64,000 nt of DNA from Diphasiastrum complanatum (lineage: Eukaryota > Streptophyta > Lycopodiopsida > Lycopodiales > Lycopodiaceae), in contig CM055101.1 in NCBI GenBank assembly GCA_029204225.1, forward strand, positions 35,705,648-35,769,647, in the 5' to 3' direction. The notes under the pieces are model-generated. The model made no database searches. It saw nothing but the letters and a program-made list of their open reading frames with translations, and was not told the origin of the DNA. The number at the start of each line of letters is the position of its first letter. Positions within the stretch are counted from its first letter, which is position 1. Below are positions 32,580 to 44,547 of the stretch, one piece after another. The position numbers were made by a program, and so were the translations under genes.

Positions 32580-33482
32580 TCTTCGTCAGGTTCATCATGT
32601 TAAAGAACTTCTGATGCTTGATCCTGGGAAGTGCTTTGGTGAAGATGTCTGCAACCATCTATGTTGTGGAGCAGTGTTGAAGGATTACTTGCCCTGAGAA
32701 AACTTTCTCCCGAATGAAATGATACTGGATTTCTATGTGCTTGGATTTGCCATGAAATCTGGTATTCAGTGACAGTGAAATACAGCTCAAGTTGTCACAC
32801 GGAATGGTGGTAGCATTGAACTGAGTGTGATGTAGGTCGTGAAGTAACAACCTGATCCATATAGTTTCTTTTGAAGCTTGACATGCTGCGATGTACTCTG
32901 CCTCGGTTGAAGAAAGCGCAACTGATTTCTTGAGTTGCACAAAATCGGTCCCCTTGCCAGATATAAACAGAACCCGAAGGTAGATTTTGTAGTAGAGACT
33001 GTTCCTCCCCAATCTGAGTCGGAGTAGCCTTGCAGGACGAGTGGGTCGATAGCATTTCCATCATAATATAAAATGTGATCTGAACTTCCCTGAATACATC
33101 TCACTCTCTTTAATACTTTCCAATGATAGATCCTAGGATTAGACATGAATTGACTTAACATTCTAACAGTGTATGCTAAATGTGGTCTAGTACACAACAT
33201 CGCATACATCAAAGATCCTATTAGTGAATAATAAGGGTACTTCGCTATGTCGAGTACTTCACTATCAGAATTAACACAAGTAGGTTTAGTCAATACTAAA
33301 CTTGGATCCATCGAAGTATCAATTGGTTTGCAATCAGACATATGAAACTTTTTTAAAAATGTCTTTTAGATATGCCTGTTGACTAAGATAGATCTTCTTC
33401 TGAAGCCTATTTCAAGTAATGTGAATTCCTAGCAAATAATGGATAGCTCCTAAATCAGTCATGTCAAATTCCTTTGACAGAA
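32580..33482 (-). pseudogene. 5'-truncated copia RT end and RNase H
   Basis: In order on the minus strand: FDMTDLGAIHYLLGIHIT (RT end), SDCKPIDTSMDPSL, YYSLIGSLMYAMLCTRPHLA, LSQFMSNPRIYHWKVLKRV, GYSDSDWGG, SVALSSTEAEYIAACQA, CDNLSCISLSLN, KSKHIEIQYHFIREKV and MVADIFTKALP. The frame shifts between the SDWGG and STEAEY blocks. The match ends abruptly near 33482 before the YVDD block, so the element is 5'-truncated. It is followed directly by a polypurine tract and LTR. Confidence 0.85.
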
Positions 33483-33586
33483 TTGGGCGCCAGTATCGCG
33501 GACAACAGCTGTGCAAAAGCCTTGTTACCAAAAAAACTTTTTTAATTTTTTTTTTTTGAATAATGAGGAGAGGGTTAATAAAAAGA

Positions 33587-33623
33587 GGGGGGGGGGGGGA
33601 GGGGGGGGGGGGGGGGGGGAGGG
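33587..33623. repeat. Poly(G) tract with two interruptions
   Basis: G13-A-G19-A-GGG. Such runs are strong candidates for G-quadruplex formation and also for sequencing or assembly error. It sits between the copia relic and a minus-strand LTR element start. Confidence 0.9.
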
Positions 33624-33962
33624 TTATTCAAACTTATAAATATAAGTTTTAACCCCAAACTCACATTTCTTTTAACAAAATTCTTTAAAATAAATGCCAA
33701 AAGGTAACTTTAAGTTGAAATTGAAAACCAAAGTTTATGTCTTTTCACTTAAGAACCATATCAAGGTTCAAAAGAAAGGAAATAAACTAAAAGGACAACC
33801 AAACCAGTTAATAAAAACTAGTTCAAAATCCCAAAAGAGTTCAACCTTTCAAGTATTAGCTTGAACAAAGGTTTAATAAAAGCAAATAGCCACATTCCAT
33901 TAAAAAGAATGCCAAGCCACAAAGGCAAATAAAGGAACTTGTGCACTTTTAGGAGATTCGAC

Positions 33963-34364
33963 TGCTCTGATACCAATTGTTACAACTCCCTAAGATCTTC
34001 AACTACCTTGAAGGTTCTGCACACCCCATACCAGTGACGATGCACCGTATCCGCCCATCAATAGGGTCACAACCGACCCACCCCCATGCACTGGAGCTAT
34101 CGACATCTCCTGGCCTGGAGATGCATCCTGGCTCATGCACGTGCTCTCCATCCACCAACTACCGGGTAGACTGAGTGAATGGAAAGAGGGAAACCCCACC
34201 ACTATATAGACATAGCACAATGGGTCCCATCAAGCATGGTCCTGCCGGTGACACGTGACCACCTAGGATGGTGACGTGTGGCACCCAATCATGTCAATAA
34301 TGCCAGACTTGCGTCATGCCCCTCACGGCCGTCACTGAAGGGCGTACCGTTATGGTACATAACA
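33963..34364 (-). repeat. Minus-strand LTR with primer-binding site
   Basis: TGCTCTGATACCA (33963-33975) is an iMet primer site on the minus strand, two bases from TGTTACAACTCC at 33978. The LTR probably runs to TACATAACA at 34364, about 387 bp. CTATATAG near 34202 is a plausible TATA box in the minus-strand U3. No coding region of the element was recognised in 33624-33962, so only its 5' end survives. Confidence 0.55.
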
Positions 34365-34743
34365 CAACCCATATTAGTCTACAAGAGAGAAATCACAGCC
34401 CACCTTTTTGAAAAAGTGCAAAAAAATAAGTTTCTTTTGATCTTGAAGAGCATAGTGTGCACTCATGTGATCACCAAATGGACAGAGTGGACCTATTGCT
34501 AAGATGGTGCTAACTTCACATGACTCTAAAATCCATCCATTGAAGTCACTCCGAACAAGCTTTTTCATTTTTGAGCTACTAGGTATTTGAAAACTTGGTG
34601 CTTGAATTTTTGACAACACATAAAGCTTTTTTGAGCTGTAAAATGCATGGCGGATGCAGTTAGTCCCAAAAGGTTGATGGTAGCCATGCCTTGTGGAAAA
34701 AGTTGCAAGCAAATCCATTTAAAAGAGAGGCTGCCATCATAAT

Positions 34744-34746
<3 letters not shown>

Positions 34747-34802
<56 letters not shown>
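34747..34802. repeat. (CT)28 microsatellite
   Basis: An uninterrupted dinucleotide run of 56 bp. Open frames through it with repeated RE residues on the minus strand are not genes. Confidence 0.95.
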
Positions 34803-34806
<4 letters not shown>

Positions 34807-35576
34807 CCCCTAGAGTGGGGCAATCACTCGAGTTCTCTCCATAATGTAAATGGGTGTTTCCAAGAGACACTAAGCCCCCGGCAATGCAAGAGTCCATGTT
34901 AGAACCACCATTCACGGGCCCGTGGACTCTTCATTCTATAAAGAGTGAACAGTGCTCAGAACTAGAGTCAAGGCGAGGCGCGGCTTAAAAATCTCAAAAA
35001 ATATCAAACTGAAGTTGTAGTTTAGGTCCCTAAGGAAGGTCCTAAATGGCAGTCCCACAAAGTGAAGGTCTTGTCCATAGTCGTAAATTTGGCAAAAAGT
35101 GAGAATAGAGAGCTAATTTGACACGTAGAATGCATATGGAGCCGAAATTCTATGCAGTTTTGCATGTGTTCACATAAAAAATCTAGAGAATGAAGGTTGG
35201 ATGAGGGAGAAATGTTTCTTCAAGTTGCTAGGTGTGTGTGAATTCACTTAGATGGCGTCAAGCTACTAGCTAGTGAATAGTTGCAACGATACAGAATTTG
35301 ATTTGATAGCCTTAATATAAAAGGACACTCTAGATGACAGTTGTGATATTTTATAGCAACCATCCAGAAAGTGGCGATTTTGGAATATTACATGCTTGCT
35401 GGACAGCACAAAAATCCTATGCTTCTCTCACAAGACACATGTGAAATGGATATGGGTCATGACATCACTGTGCTCTCGCTCATCACTCTAGGGTCTACTG
35501 AATTCTTTCTTTCTGACAGTCGCAGCAGCTCGCTCCAGTCTGCTTCGGCCCCAGCCAAGTCTCTTTGATTTGTTGC
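34803..35576 (+). promoter_or_regulatory. Upstream region of the thaumatin-like gene
   Basis: No coding sequence was recognised. TTAATATAAAAGG near 35310 is a TATA-like element, about 540 bp upstream of the start codon. If used, the 5' leader would be long and would include the tandem duplication that follows. Confidence 0.3.
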
Positions 35577-35704
35577 TTCTCGAGTCTTACAGACAAATGG
35601 CAGCTTGCACTGAATCAATCAACAGATATGGCAAAGCTTCTTCTCGAGTCTTACAGGCAATTGGCAGGTAGCACTGAATCAATCACCAGATTTGGCAAAG
35701 TGTC
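35577..35704 (+). repeat. 64-bp tandem duplication before the thaumatin-like gene
   Basis: TTCTCGAGTCTTACAG begins at 35577 and again at 35641, and both copies continue through ACTGAATCAATCA, CAGAT and TTGGCAAAG-like sequence. The copies differ at several positions. It lies 150-280 bp upstream of the start codon. Confidence 0.8.
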
Positions 35705-35854
35705 TTGTCTTGTCAGCTGCGATCCACTGGCTAATTAAAAACTGGCCTCTTGAATCTTAGTATTATCTTTGAGAGTTGCTCTTGTCAAAGTGAGCTGAGC
35801 AAAGCAAGGCGCTGTCTAGTTCTCAAGCACAACGATAGCATAATTCAACTTTCA

Positions 35855-36855
35855 ATGGCGCTCTTTGCATCCCTGGCTGTACTAACAGCATTACTGATCA
35901 ACCCACATGGTAAGGTCTCCATTCAGCTGTTCGGTATTGGCTTTCTCACTCTGCTGTCATATATATTGCATTGGTAAAGCCTTATGCTCAAGCCGCTGAT
36001 TTTTACACCGACATAACATTAGCTTGCATACAAGCAACAGAAGTTTCTTCTGGAATGCTGCTGCTTATTGTCTCTTGACTGCGTTTTGTAGTTCTTGTTT
36101 CTAGACAAACATCAACTTACAAATGCAGATACTTTTGTGAAATGAGCTGATGCCTGCTTGCACGCACAGGGTTGGCGTCGGCCTGCACCTTCACCATTGT
36201 GAACGGATGTAGTTATCAAGTGTGGCCTGCCATTCTGCCTACCGTGGGCAGTCCCATGCTAGCAAATGGTGGATTTGCACTAGCAGCAGGACAATCTTCC
36301 TCGCTGACTGTCCCTTTTGGATGGAGCGGGCGGATGTGGGCTCGCACAGGCTGCCAGTTTGATAGTGGAGGCCAAGGATCATGTTTAACAGGAGACTGTG
36401 GAAACAAGCTTCAGTGCAATGGTATAGGAGGTGAACCTCCAGCATCTCTAGTTGAGATCACACTCAATGGAGCTGCTGGACTGGACTTCTACGATGTGAG
36501 CCTTGTGGATGGCTTCAATGTGCCACTGAACCTTTGTCCGAGTGGAGGCTCTGGAGCTTGCACAGTTGCTGGCTGCGTGAACAATATCAATTACAATTGC
36601 CCCGCTGAGCTACAATTAATAGGCAATGGGCAGGTGGTGGCATGCAAGAGTGCTTGTCTTGCTTTCAACTCTCCCCAGTATTGCTGTACCGGAGCCTACA
36701 CCAGTAGCTGTGGCCCTACTAGGTACTCCCAGATCTTCAAGAGTGCGTGTCCTGCAGCCTACAGCTATGCGAAGGACGATCCCAGCAGTCTCTACACCTG
36801 CAAGAACCCCTATGCTTACACCATCACGTTCTGTCCTGCAAGGTTGAGCTGCTGA
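35855..36855 (+). CDS. Thaumatin-like protein (PR-5 family), two exons
   Basis: Exon 1 (35855-35909) encodes most of a signal peptide, MALFASLAVLTALLINPH. A GT-AG intron (donor GTAAGG, acceptor CGCACAG) leads to exon 2 at 36170-36855. The joined protein has 246 residues, normal for the family. Cleavage probably falls near residue 22-23. The thaumatin signature GQGSCLTGDC is at 86-95, with LVEITL (E114), DFYDVSLVDGF (D127, D132), R77 and SYAKDD supplying the acidic-cleft residues. All 16 family cysteines appear present, with three additional cysteines (C24, one in PLNLC, one at the very C-terminus). PR-5 proteins are secreted, and many are antifungal or stress-induced; some bind beta-glucans. 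No break was seen, so the gene is likely functional. Other frames in this region are shadows. Confidence 0.94.
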
Positions 36856-37850
36856 AACCACTGCCGCTACAAGATTAAGACAAGTAGATTTTGATTTCAG
36901 TTTGTCTGCTAAAACCTCTGTAAAATTCCAAACTCGATGCCTCCAATCCCGAGATTCCCTGTCTGATGAGCATTACTATAGCAAAATTGTACTTGGGTTG
37001 TGCAGTGGAGGATTGGTAATCTTTAACTTGATTTTCTTCCTAAAAGATTTGTTTTTGGTAAGTTCTGTCTGCAAATGGCGTGTACAATCAAGCTCTAGTG
37101 ACCCAAATTTTGGTTCCTTTGAAGATCATAAGATTCAGCATGTTCCAGATGTTAAATTGCACGGTTATTCTTAACAGTTGTCTAATTCCACCAAAGTAGA
37201 GTTAGCGCTAACAATATCTCCAAACACGAAGAAATATATGGAATGGTTGAAGGTACAAATAGTATCCTTATAATATTCTTAACTATTAAGAAAATCATTG
37301 CTTCAATTTCGCCCTCTTACCACTGGTTAATAGAAAGTTCAGGTGAAAGGTTCCCTCTGCATCACGTATAAAAAAACTTTTTCAATAGCATGTCTACATT
37401 TGCTCCAAATTCAGGGCCTGCACAGTGATTCTGTTGGCAGAACATTGAATTTGAGTAGAATACTTATGGTTTGAACTTTGTCTTCCACATCGTTGATGAG
37501 TCAGATTTGCTCCTCTTGTGATTGGAACAACAAAACTTTCCCAAGGCTTTTGATCCTCTCTCAGCTGATGATTTTCCTAAAGGTCAGGATCAAAGCGATT
37601 GAGTAATCCTGGATTTCAATACCTTCTACCTAGTTCCGCAGGGGGGAAAAGAATTACTCATTGTTAAGTATTCTAATCGTTTTTGTTTTTTAAACTACCC
37701 CGTTGTATTATATTACAAACAATTAAGGAAACGTCTCAAAATGGCATGCGAACATAAGCCATCACTTGCAGAACCTTAGTTAATTATGTTCAGCCATATA
37801 GCTTAACACACAATAATGCCGAGCTATAAGTGAGACAATTGTTCAAAGCA
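36856..37850. other. 3' flank of the thaumatin-like gene, no further gene seen
   Basis: It probably starts with the 3' UTR. A short open frame at 36902-37174 has no recognised domain. The rest is AT-rich. Confidence 0.4.
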
Positions 37851-37854
37851 TATC

Positions 37855-37998
37855 CTGTCAAAGAGGGCATCATTAAGCTTGTCCCTAAGGCCACCCCACT
37901 TGGGCCTATTAAAGACTTTAGCCTTTTACCTCTCTGATATCATCACACTCCAGGAAAATTGGTTTTCTCATGAATGCCTGGACTGCTATTGACCAGCG

Positions 37999-38051
<53 letters not shown>

Positions 38052-38262
38052 TGTACCTTAGCGAAAATTCGGCTCTCCTCGAAAATGACCTTCAGAAAGC
38101 ATTCGACATGTTTGACAAAACCAGCTTTTTTGCTGTCTCAAAGGCTTTGAAATTTTCTCCAAATTTTATATGATTGTGCCATGCTCGTTTTAGCTCTGTC
38201 AGCTCAGTGATCCACTACCAAGAACTGCTCTCCGAGAAATTCTCAAAGATAAGATCCGCAAC
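37855..38262 (+). pseudogene. LINE reverse transcriptase relic interrupted by a poly(C) run
   Basis: The plus strand encodes IKLVPKATPLGPIKDFSLLPL (family LxPKxxxxxxxxDFRPISLL), then MNAWTAIDQR, then a proline run from the C tract. It continues with SENSALLENDLQKAFD (family LLLKLDFxKAFD) and KFSPNFI*LCHARFSSVSS. Order and spacing match plant L1-type RT. MNAWTAIDQR corresponds to MNIWSAIDSP in the second LINE at 42249, so the C tract occupies a known position. Stops mark it as a relic. Confidence 0.75.
37999..38051. repeat. Uninterrupted run of 53 C
   Basis: A pure C53 homopolymer inside a LINE RT coding region. Its position between two alignable RT segments shows it is inserted into, or replaces a few codons of, the ancestral ORF. 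Confidence 0.95.
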
Positions 38263-39420
38263 AACTCCATCCTTTAGGTGCTTCTTTTATGAGATCTTGC
38301 ACTCTACTGAGACCTTAAACTATTACAATCCCACCTACTTGTCCTTTTGCATGATCCCTCCCTTGATTTCTAGATCTTTGCATCAATGTCATTGAGCATG
38401 ACCACCAAGGTATCTCAGCTTCCCTCTTGGTGCCTCTCTATATGATAAGAGATTCCAAACCAAGTAGGTGACCACTAGAGATCCTAAAGCCTTATCTTAA
38501 CTTCCCAATCCATCTCATAGTCCTCAAATGTATCATTTCAGCCTACTTCACTCATTTTCTCTTCAATTGGTCAATGTGAGTATCTTACCATGTTAGACTA
38601 GTCCAAATCTTCCATAATTTCCTTTGCAATAGATGGCCTATCAATTGGAATAAATTGCTCTATTAAACTCAAGAGTTGGCCTCCTACACACATCTCTTCC
38701 TTGTCTTACTTTAGATATCCTCCCTTGTAGAAGATTGCACCATGCCATGACTAAGCCTTAGCCTTGGACCCTCATGTTACAACACCACCTCCTTAATAAC
38801 CTCATGTCCCTTGCAAACTCTAGAGGATGTACTCACCTCCCTTCATCTCCTAAACCTCAAATGTCCCTACCAAACACAAATCCTTCTCTAACCTTATTCT
38901 TAACATGAGAAAACTTTGTTTGGAGTGGAGGAAACAACATTAGTTTTGATGAGCCCTTGCGGTTCTAGATAATTATCACTCTTATCAACAATCCTTGTGG
39001 CAAAGTAGAGAAGGGATTAGGAAAGAGCCTTGCCATAAAAGGCTTCAAAAATTAGGATTGCACTCATGCTATGAACTTTTACAATGGGACCAATATCATG
39101 AGAAATCACCAAACTTCTCAATTATATGGTCAATCATTTGGAGCTTGGTAAAATGATCACATCTACCCCAAATGAAGTTTGCACAAGATCTTCAAATAAG
39201 CCAGGAGAACTCACTAAGTAACCTACTAGAAAATTTACAAGGCCATCAATGACAAACAGAGGTCTTTTATCTCATTCAACAATAAGTGGACAGTGGATGA
39301 CCACTTTGGCACTTCGATAGAAATATTAGATAGGATAAAATAATTGATTAAATACTTCACATCAATGTTTAGAATACCATAAAAGTCTTTGGATCAAATG
39401 TTGTTTAAATTCTTGAGAGA
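38263..39420 (+). other. Possible downstream LINE sequence, not confirmed
   Basis: Weak hints of LINE-like coding (INWNKLL, NNKWTVDDHFGTS) occur in changing frames. No block is diagnostic, so this is left unassigned. Confidence 0.25.
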
Positions 39421-40030
39421 TGTTTCCATGTTAGGCATTTTAGAGGCCAAAATTATATATAGACTTTACAAGGTCTTCTCACACTTTTGAAACTAGTGTA
39501 CATGGTCATTTAAAAGTTGGTTCCAATTTCATTTAGTCACTTGTCTGCACAAAAGTTCATTTTTAGCTTTACATGGCAATTTTGGCCAATATGACTAGTC
39601 TAGGTCAAGTTTTGGATAAGCTTGGCCAAATGACTCTAGAGAGAACAGAGAGAGTCCTCATTTTCAGATACAAATAGAACCTAAGAAATATACCACTTTT
39701 GGAGGCTTAGGAAGCTATACTATCATCTCATCTTTGGTTTTCTTCTACATTTGTGTGGAATGATTTATGCTTTTTTCATTTCTATTTTAGTAAGGAGTTA
39801 TGTATCATTGCTATTTTATGGCCTGTTTACAAAAAATAGGACTAGATCTAAACATATGTTGAATAGTTTTTGATTCTATTTCATTTTGGTAGAGTGGTCT
39901 TGATCAAACTTGTGAGATATTTTGGAGATTGTCTAATAATTTTACAAGTAATTTTTTGTGTAGTTACTATTGGCCTAGATTCAAGTTTAGGATCATCATT
40001 AGATCTTAAAATTTCACATGGTATCAGAAC
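39421..40030 (+). repeat. Copia LTR end and primer-binding site, element otherwise lost
   Basis: TGGTATCAGAAC starts at 40019 directly after TTTCACA, which ends an LTR at 40018. The LTR start is not fixed. About 200 bp of leader follows before minus-strand LINE sequence, so no gag remains. Confidence 0.5.
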
Positions 40031-40379
40031 TTGCTAGTGTCCAGAAATAGTAAGTTTTCCAAAGTTAATAGTGATTGTAGGTATACCTTCAATCTAGCAT
40101 GATTTTGTGCATTTGTCCACATTTGTTTTGATCAAATCTCTTCTAGCTTTGTGTTGTGGTTGGATCCATGTGATCAAAAGCCATTTTGAGTTCATTTACA
40201 TTCAAGAATAGATATGAAGTGTTTTTTTGATGTGCTTCATCAAAGCAAACTCTTTATTATCAAAGATATTGTTTACATTCAAGCTACAAAGTGTTTCTAG
40301 TTCTAAATTGACAATCTCCATAGTGTAATGATCCTGATACATTGCCAAAAGGCATTAACCTTCACATCAAAAAAAGGTG

Positions 40380-40674
40380 ATATCATTCAGCAAAAGATTT
40401 GTATGGCTGAATCTCTGAAACCTGGCATGAAAGCATGCAATAAGAGATCATTCACAATCTTCCAAAGTGGTGCATAACAATGAAAGAACCAATGAATCAC
40501 ATCCTCATCATATGTTTTGCATTTAGAGCAGACATGTGACACATTCCCTCTGTAATTGGCACGGACAAGAAGAGAGAAATGAAGGATCCTAGAAGAAAAG
40601 ATTCTAAGGCTTGCCAGTTCTGATTTTGTGATTGCAACAAAACTTGGCCTTCCACAGTTTTTTCTTTTTTTTTT

Positions 40675-40705
<31 letters not shown>

Positions 40706-42260
40706 GTGGGGCTGTCAGAAACTGTCCACTTAGAGTTGTACCATGAGAAGGTAAAATTGGATTCTTAGGTGGTAGAAAAAACGGAAGAGTTAGAAATTTT
40801 ACCCTCTTGTCAAGGGTCTTAAAAAGCCACTTATTATTGCAATCAAAAGTAGTGGAAGTAGATAAAGGACCGAGGTCACCATGAGAAAAGACAAAAGAGA
40901 GGAAATTAGTTTTGCAGGAAGACAAACCAAGTTCAGCTTGGAGACGAGAGAGACTGATGGAGTAGATAGATAGAGTCCATGATATGATCCCAAGTGACAA
41001 GACCTTTGTGAGCCAAAACTATGAAAAATTATGCTCTCGATCAAAGCTAAAGGTTTAGAGTTAATGGTAATTGCTTTAGAGAACCACAAGGATTCCAAAG
41101 GAGAAATAGCACTACTCCCAGTCCAGAAGGTAATCTCACACACGGAGAGGAGAACTCTATGGATGGATTTGAACAAGGGAGGGAGGGAAATAGAGAAGGG
41201 AAAAGACAAACGAGTGAACTTGAAAAAGTAGGAAGGAGGATTATTTCCATTAAACAAAAGAAGAGGAGAAAGAATAGCCATAATAATAAGGGTCCATGGC
41301 TGAGGAGAAGTAAAATTGGAATGGATTCATCTATAAAAGAGAGTAAGAAAAGTGGTAGAAGGATCAAGAAGGCCGAGTCCCCTCAAATTTTTAGGAGCCG
41401 TGCAAATGTCCCAATTCAGAAGGCTAGGTCTAGTATTCTAAAAGGAATTTGCGAAAAGTCTTAGCAATAGTAAGGGAGTAAGAAGTGGGAAGAACCAAAT
41501 AAAAAAAAAGTGAGTGAAATAGGAGGAAATAATGATGTGCTTGAGAACAACGAGTTGAGTAGAAAAAGATAGATCAGAAGAGATCCATAACAAAATTTTA
41601 GATCTAATTCTATTAATAATCCAATTAATATGGTCTCTATTAGAGAGGGAGGCACTCAGAGGAAAACCAAGATATCTAAAAATGATACCATTAGGAAGGA
41701 TGTTGAGGGCTAAATCTTGCCAACCAATCGGGAGGAGCATAATGGGAGAGAATAATGATATCAGATTTTTGATAATAAATTAAAGAGTCAGAGAAATCAC
41801 AGAAGTGGGCAAGCTCGGTGAGAATAAGAGAGGTAGAAAGGTGATGAAGCTCAATGATACATGCCAAATTATCAATAAAAAGCAGTGGGTCAAGCGAAAC
41901 ACCACAAAATGAAAGGTCGAAAGGAGGGAGAGGAATTAAGCTTGTGAAGATAGAACATAAGAGGTTCTGTAGCAATGACAAAGAGGAAGGGAGAGAGAGG
42001 GCAGCCTTGCTTGATACCACAAGAGACCGGAAAAGAAGAGGAAAGAACACCCTGGAAAAGGATAGAGGAAGAAGAAGCAAAAAGGGCTCTAATAAATTTA
42101 GTAATATAGATAGGGAGCCCAAAAGAAGTACAACAAGCAAGAAGATAATTCCAATTAATGTGGTCGAAGGCCTTATCAAAATCGATCTTTAGCAGAAGGG
42201 CCAGATAGTTAAACCATAGGGGGGAATCAATGGCGGACCAGATGTTCATGATATTGTCAA
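40380..42260 (-). pseudogene. LINE relic: reverse transcriptase to zf-RVT
   Basis: On the minus strand, MNIWSAIDSP is followed by LLLKIDFDKAFDHINWNYL and GIKQGCPLSPFLFVIATEPL (RT). DPLLFIDNLACIIE follows at the position of the catalytic FADD block; here FADD reads FIDN, so the active site is lost. FRYLGFPLSASLSNRD, then WIINRIRSKILLW, give the RT connector. The tail has SHVCSKCKTYDEDVIHWFFHC, the zf-RVT finger, at about 40560-40480. Several frameshifts occur. The order is that of plant L1-type LINEs. The upstream endonuclease is not attached. A (T)20(G)22 tract interrupts the region before the zinc finger. Confidence 0.85.
40658..40710. repeat. T20-G22 homopolymer pair inside the LINE
   Basis: T runs (40658-40663, then 40665-40684) are followed directly by G22 (40685-40706). 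In LINE sense this reads C22 then A20. The flanking LINE protein reads LSGQFLTA before and EGQVLLQS after, so the tract is an insertion or expansion in the former ORF. Confidence 0.92.
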
Positions 42261-44324
42261 AAGGGAGACTACTTATCTTTTGAAGTTAGGTGATACCATA
42301 GTATTACTTATCTTCACATTTTGGATATCAACCTACCAACCATGTATCAAGATAAACATGGTATTTGAGTTGTGGATTAGTATAACTTGAACTAGTATTT
42401 CAAGGGTGATACTAGTCACTTATTCACCGGGGTATGAATGTTGCACTGCATAGATTCTTTTGAAGTATATTATGCAATTGTTGAAAGGCCCTTTTCAAAA
42501 TGCGATATGCAATTAGCTTCAAAAGTTACTACGTAGTTGTTGCCTACTAGTGTTCTTAGGGCACCATAAATAAAGTGTCTTTCATATCTTGATTATGGCT
42601 ACCGGACAAAATTTGATACCATTTTTTATCGATACCTAGGCAAAACCCATGATTTACTCCTCGCTCAAATATCAATATGAGTGTTGCCTACCCTACTATG
42701 ACATTGACCCACATATTGAAAAAGCTAATAATACAGAAAAATAGGAGGGGTGTTTTGGTTCTTGACCTTGGTATTACAGAGATCACATATAGCATCTATA
42801 ATGGTTCCTTAATACTTGGGTCGATAGTCCACTTGATGACCTTTTAGATATTAAATAAAATCTTGACTAAGGTTTTGGATACTTTGCCATGATATATTGA
42901 TTTTTTTTAACTTACAAGTTCCATTCTAATTTTATGTTTGCTTATTTTGCACATTTATGAATACCTTATGTGAATCTACCAATTCTATTAGCTCAAACAT
43001 TGTGAGCTATTCATAAGTAACATACCTTATGTGAAACTGATGATTCCATGCCTGAAACACCTTCAGCTATGAAAACTTAACTCACAAATTTATTTATATT
43101 TATTTTTTTGGGTTTGGATAGATAAAGTATTACGTAACTAAAATAAGAAAATCCTCAAATACTTGAAACCTGCGAGTATAACAAAATATCTACTACAGAC
43201 AATGTTGTCATGGACTGGCCCCACCCACAATTATTTTCAACTTTGATATTGCATTAGTTGTGATCAATAAAATGTATGGAGCTACTTGCTACTTAGGTTG
43301 ACTTTTAATTTATATACTCATTTATTGCATGGTGGATAGCAATGTCTAGTTAATTCAAAATTTTCAACATTTAAGTCAAAATAGTTTGACTTGGAGGTTG
43401 GTAGTCCAAACAGTGTGAAAATCATTAAAGTGAAAAGAGGGGTTTCATTCCTGTTAAACATTGGGAAAGAAAACATGTGCTCATTTAGTGTTAATTCACA
43501 TATCTTGTGTAATTGTATGTTGTGCATCTGCACTCGTTAAGTTGGCACTAATGACTTGTACTAACTACAACTATGTAGGCCTTTTAATTCACCACAGTTT
43601 GGTGATTTTGAATGGAAGTTGAGACGAGGAAATTTGTCAAAAAGCTTGAAGGTAAAACTAGAGCAGATGACCATTGCAAGTTTGTTGCATTGAGATCATT
43701 ATTGTATATTGTATCATTGCATGTACTTGAGTGTGAGTTGATAGCTTGCAAACAAAAAACAAGACCTATGCATTTTGGAAATCATGCTTATTGCACGTTT
43801 CCATGTCTTTGTTGGTGTGGCACAAACATGGAATTTTTTGAGTGTCTGGAATGACTTCGTAACATTGTTCATCATTTAATTGTTGTCTACTTGAGTGTGT
43901 CAATTCTTCTATTCTGTTTTATATATATAAATATGATTGTCTAATTTAACTAGAAAAATCCATGATTATCCTCAATTATTCAGCACATGAACAAAGTGAT
44001 TGAGATTGCACAAGAAGCTTCACAAACTTGGATTTTGTGTTTCTAGTCAAATTCTAGTTTCTTAGGCAAGACCTCAAGATGCTTCTTAATCTACATATCA
44101 AAGTGAATATGGATTTACTTCAAACTTTGCAAGACTCTAATCACATTTAATAGCATTCAATCATTTGATGTTGTTTATTCAAAAATAAGTGCCTTAATCA
44201 AAAGCTTACAAATGGAAAATGATCCAAAATACAGCTTCAACAACTTGGATATGAAACTACAATTTTACAGTTCCTAATATAGCCCCCTACCCTAATCATG
44301 CCTGAAGTCATGACTCATAATTTG
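42261..44324. other. Intergenic sequence without a recognised gene
   Basis: Two kilobases of AT-rich DNA. Frames at 43318-43533 (minus) and 43612-43854 (plus) are open but show no recognised domain. Confidence 0.4.
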
Positions 44325-44547
44325 TGTTAGCACCCCTTCCCTCTCTTGAGAATTTCCTCAAGTCACTCCAGTAGATTGCTAATTTTTAGCATTGATCCTA
44401 TCAAGTGGATAGCCTTGAGATTTGGGTTGATAAGTACGTAAAGTGTTGGCCAAGTGACCCCATCTATGAGATTGGAACATAATCAAGCTAGCCTAGTTTT
44501 GGTAGCATTCACATTATCATGAACAAATTGTGTTTACATTTCTAACA
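44325..44547 (-). repeat. Short LTR with TGTTAG..CTAACA termini
   Basis: It is 223 bp with a perfect 6-bp inverted terminus. On the minus strand it is preceded by a purine tract, TAAGGGAG (44556-44548 region), so it reads as a 3' LTR of a minus-strand element. The matching 5' LTR was not found. Confidence 0.5.

Noticed and set aside
34565-34915. Minus-strand frame with Arg-Glu repeats
   Set aside because: It is read through the (CT)28 microsatellite.
36216-36861. Open frames antisense to or out of frame with the thaumatin-like exon
   Set aside because: They are shadows of a strongly supported coding exon.
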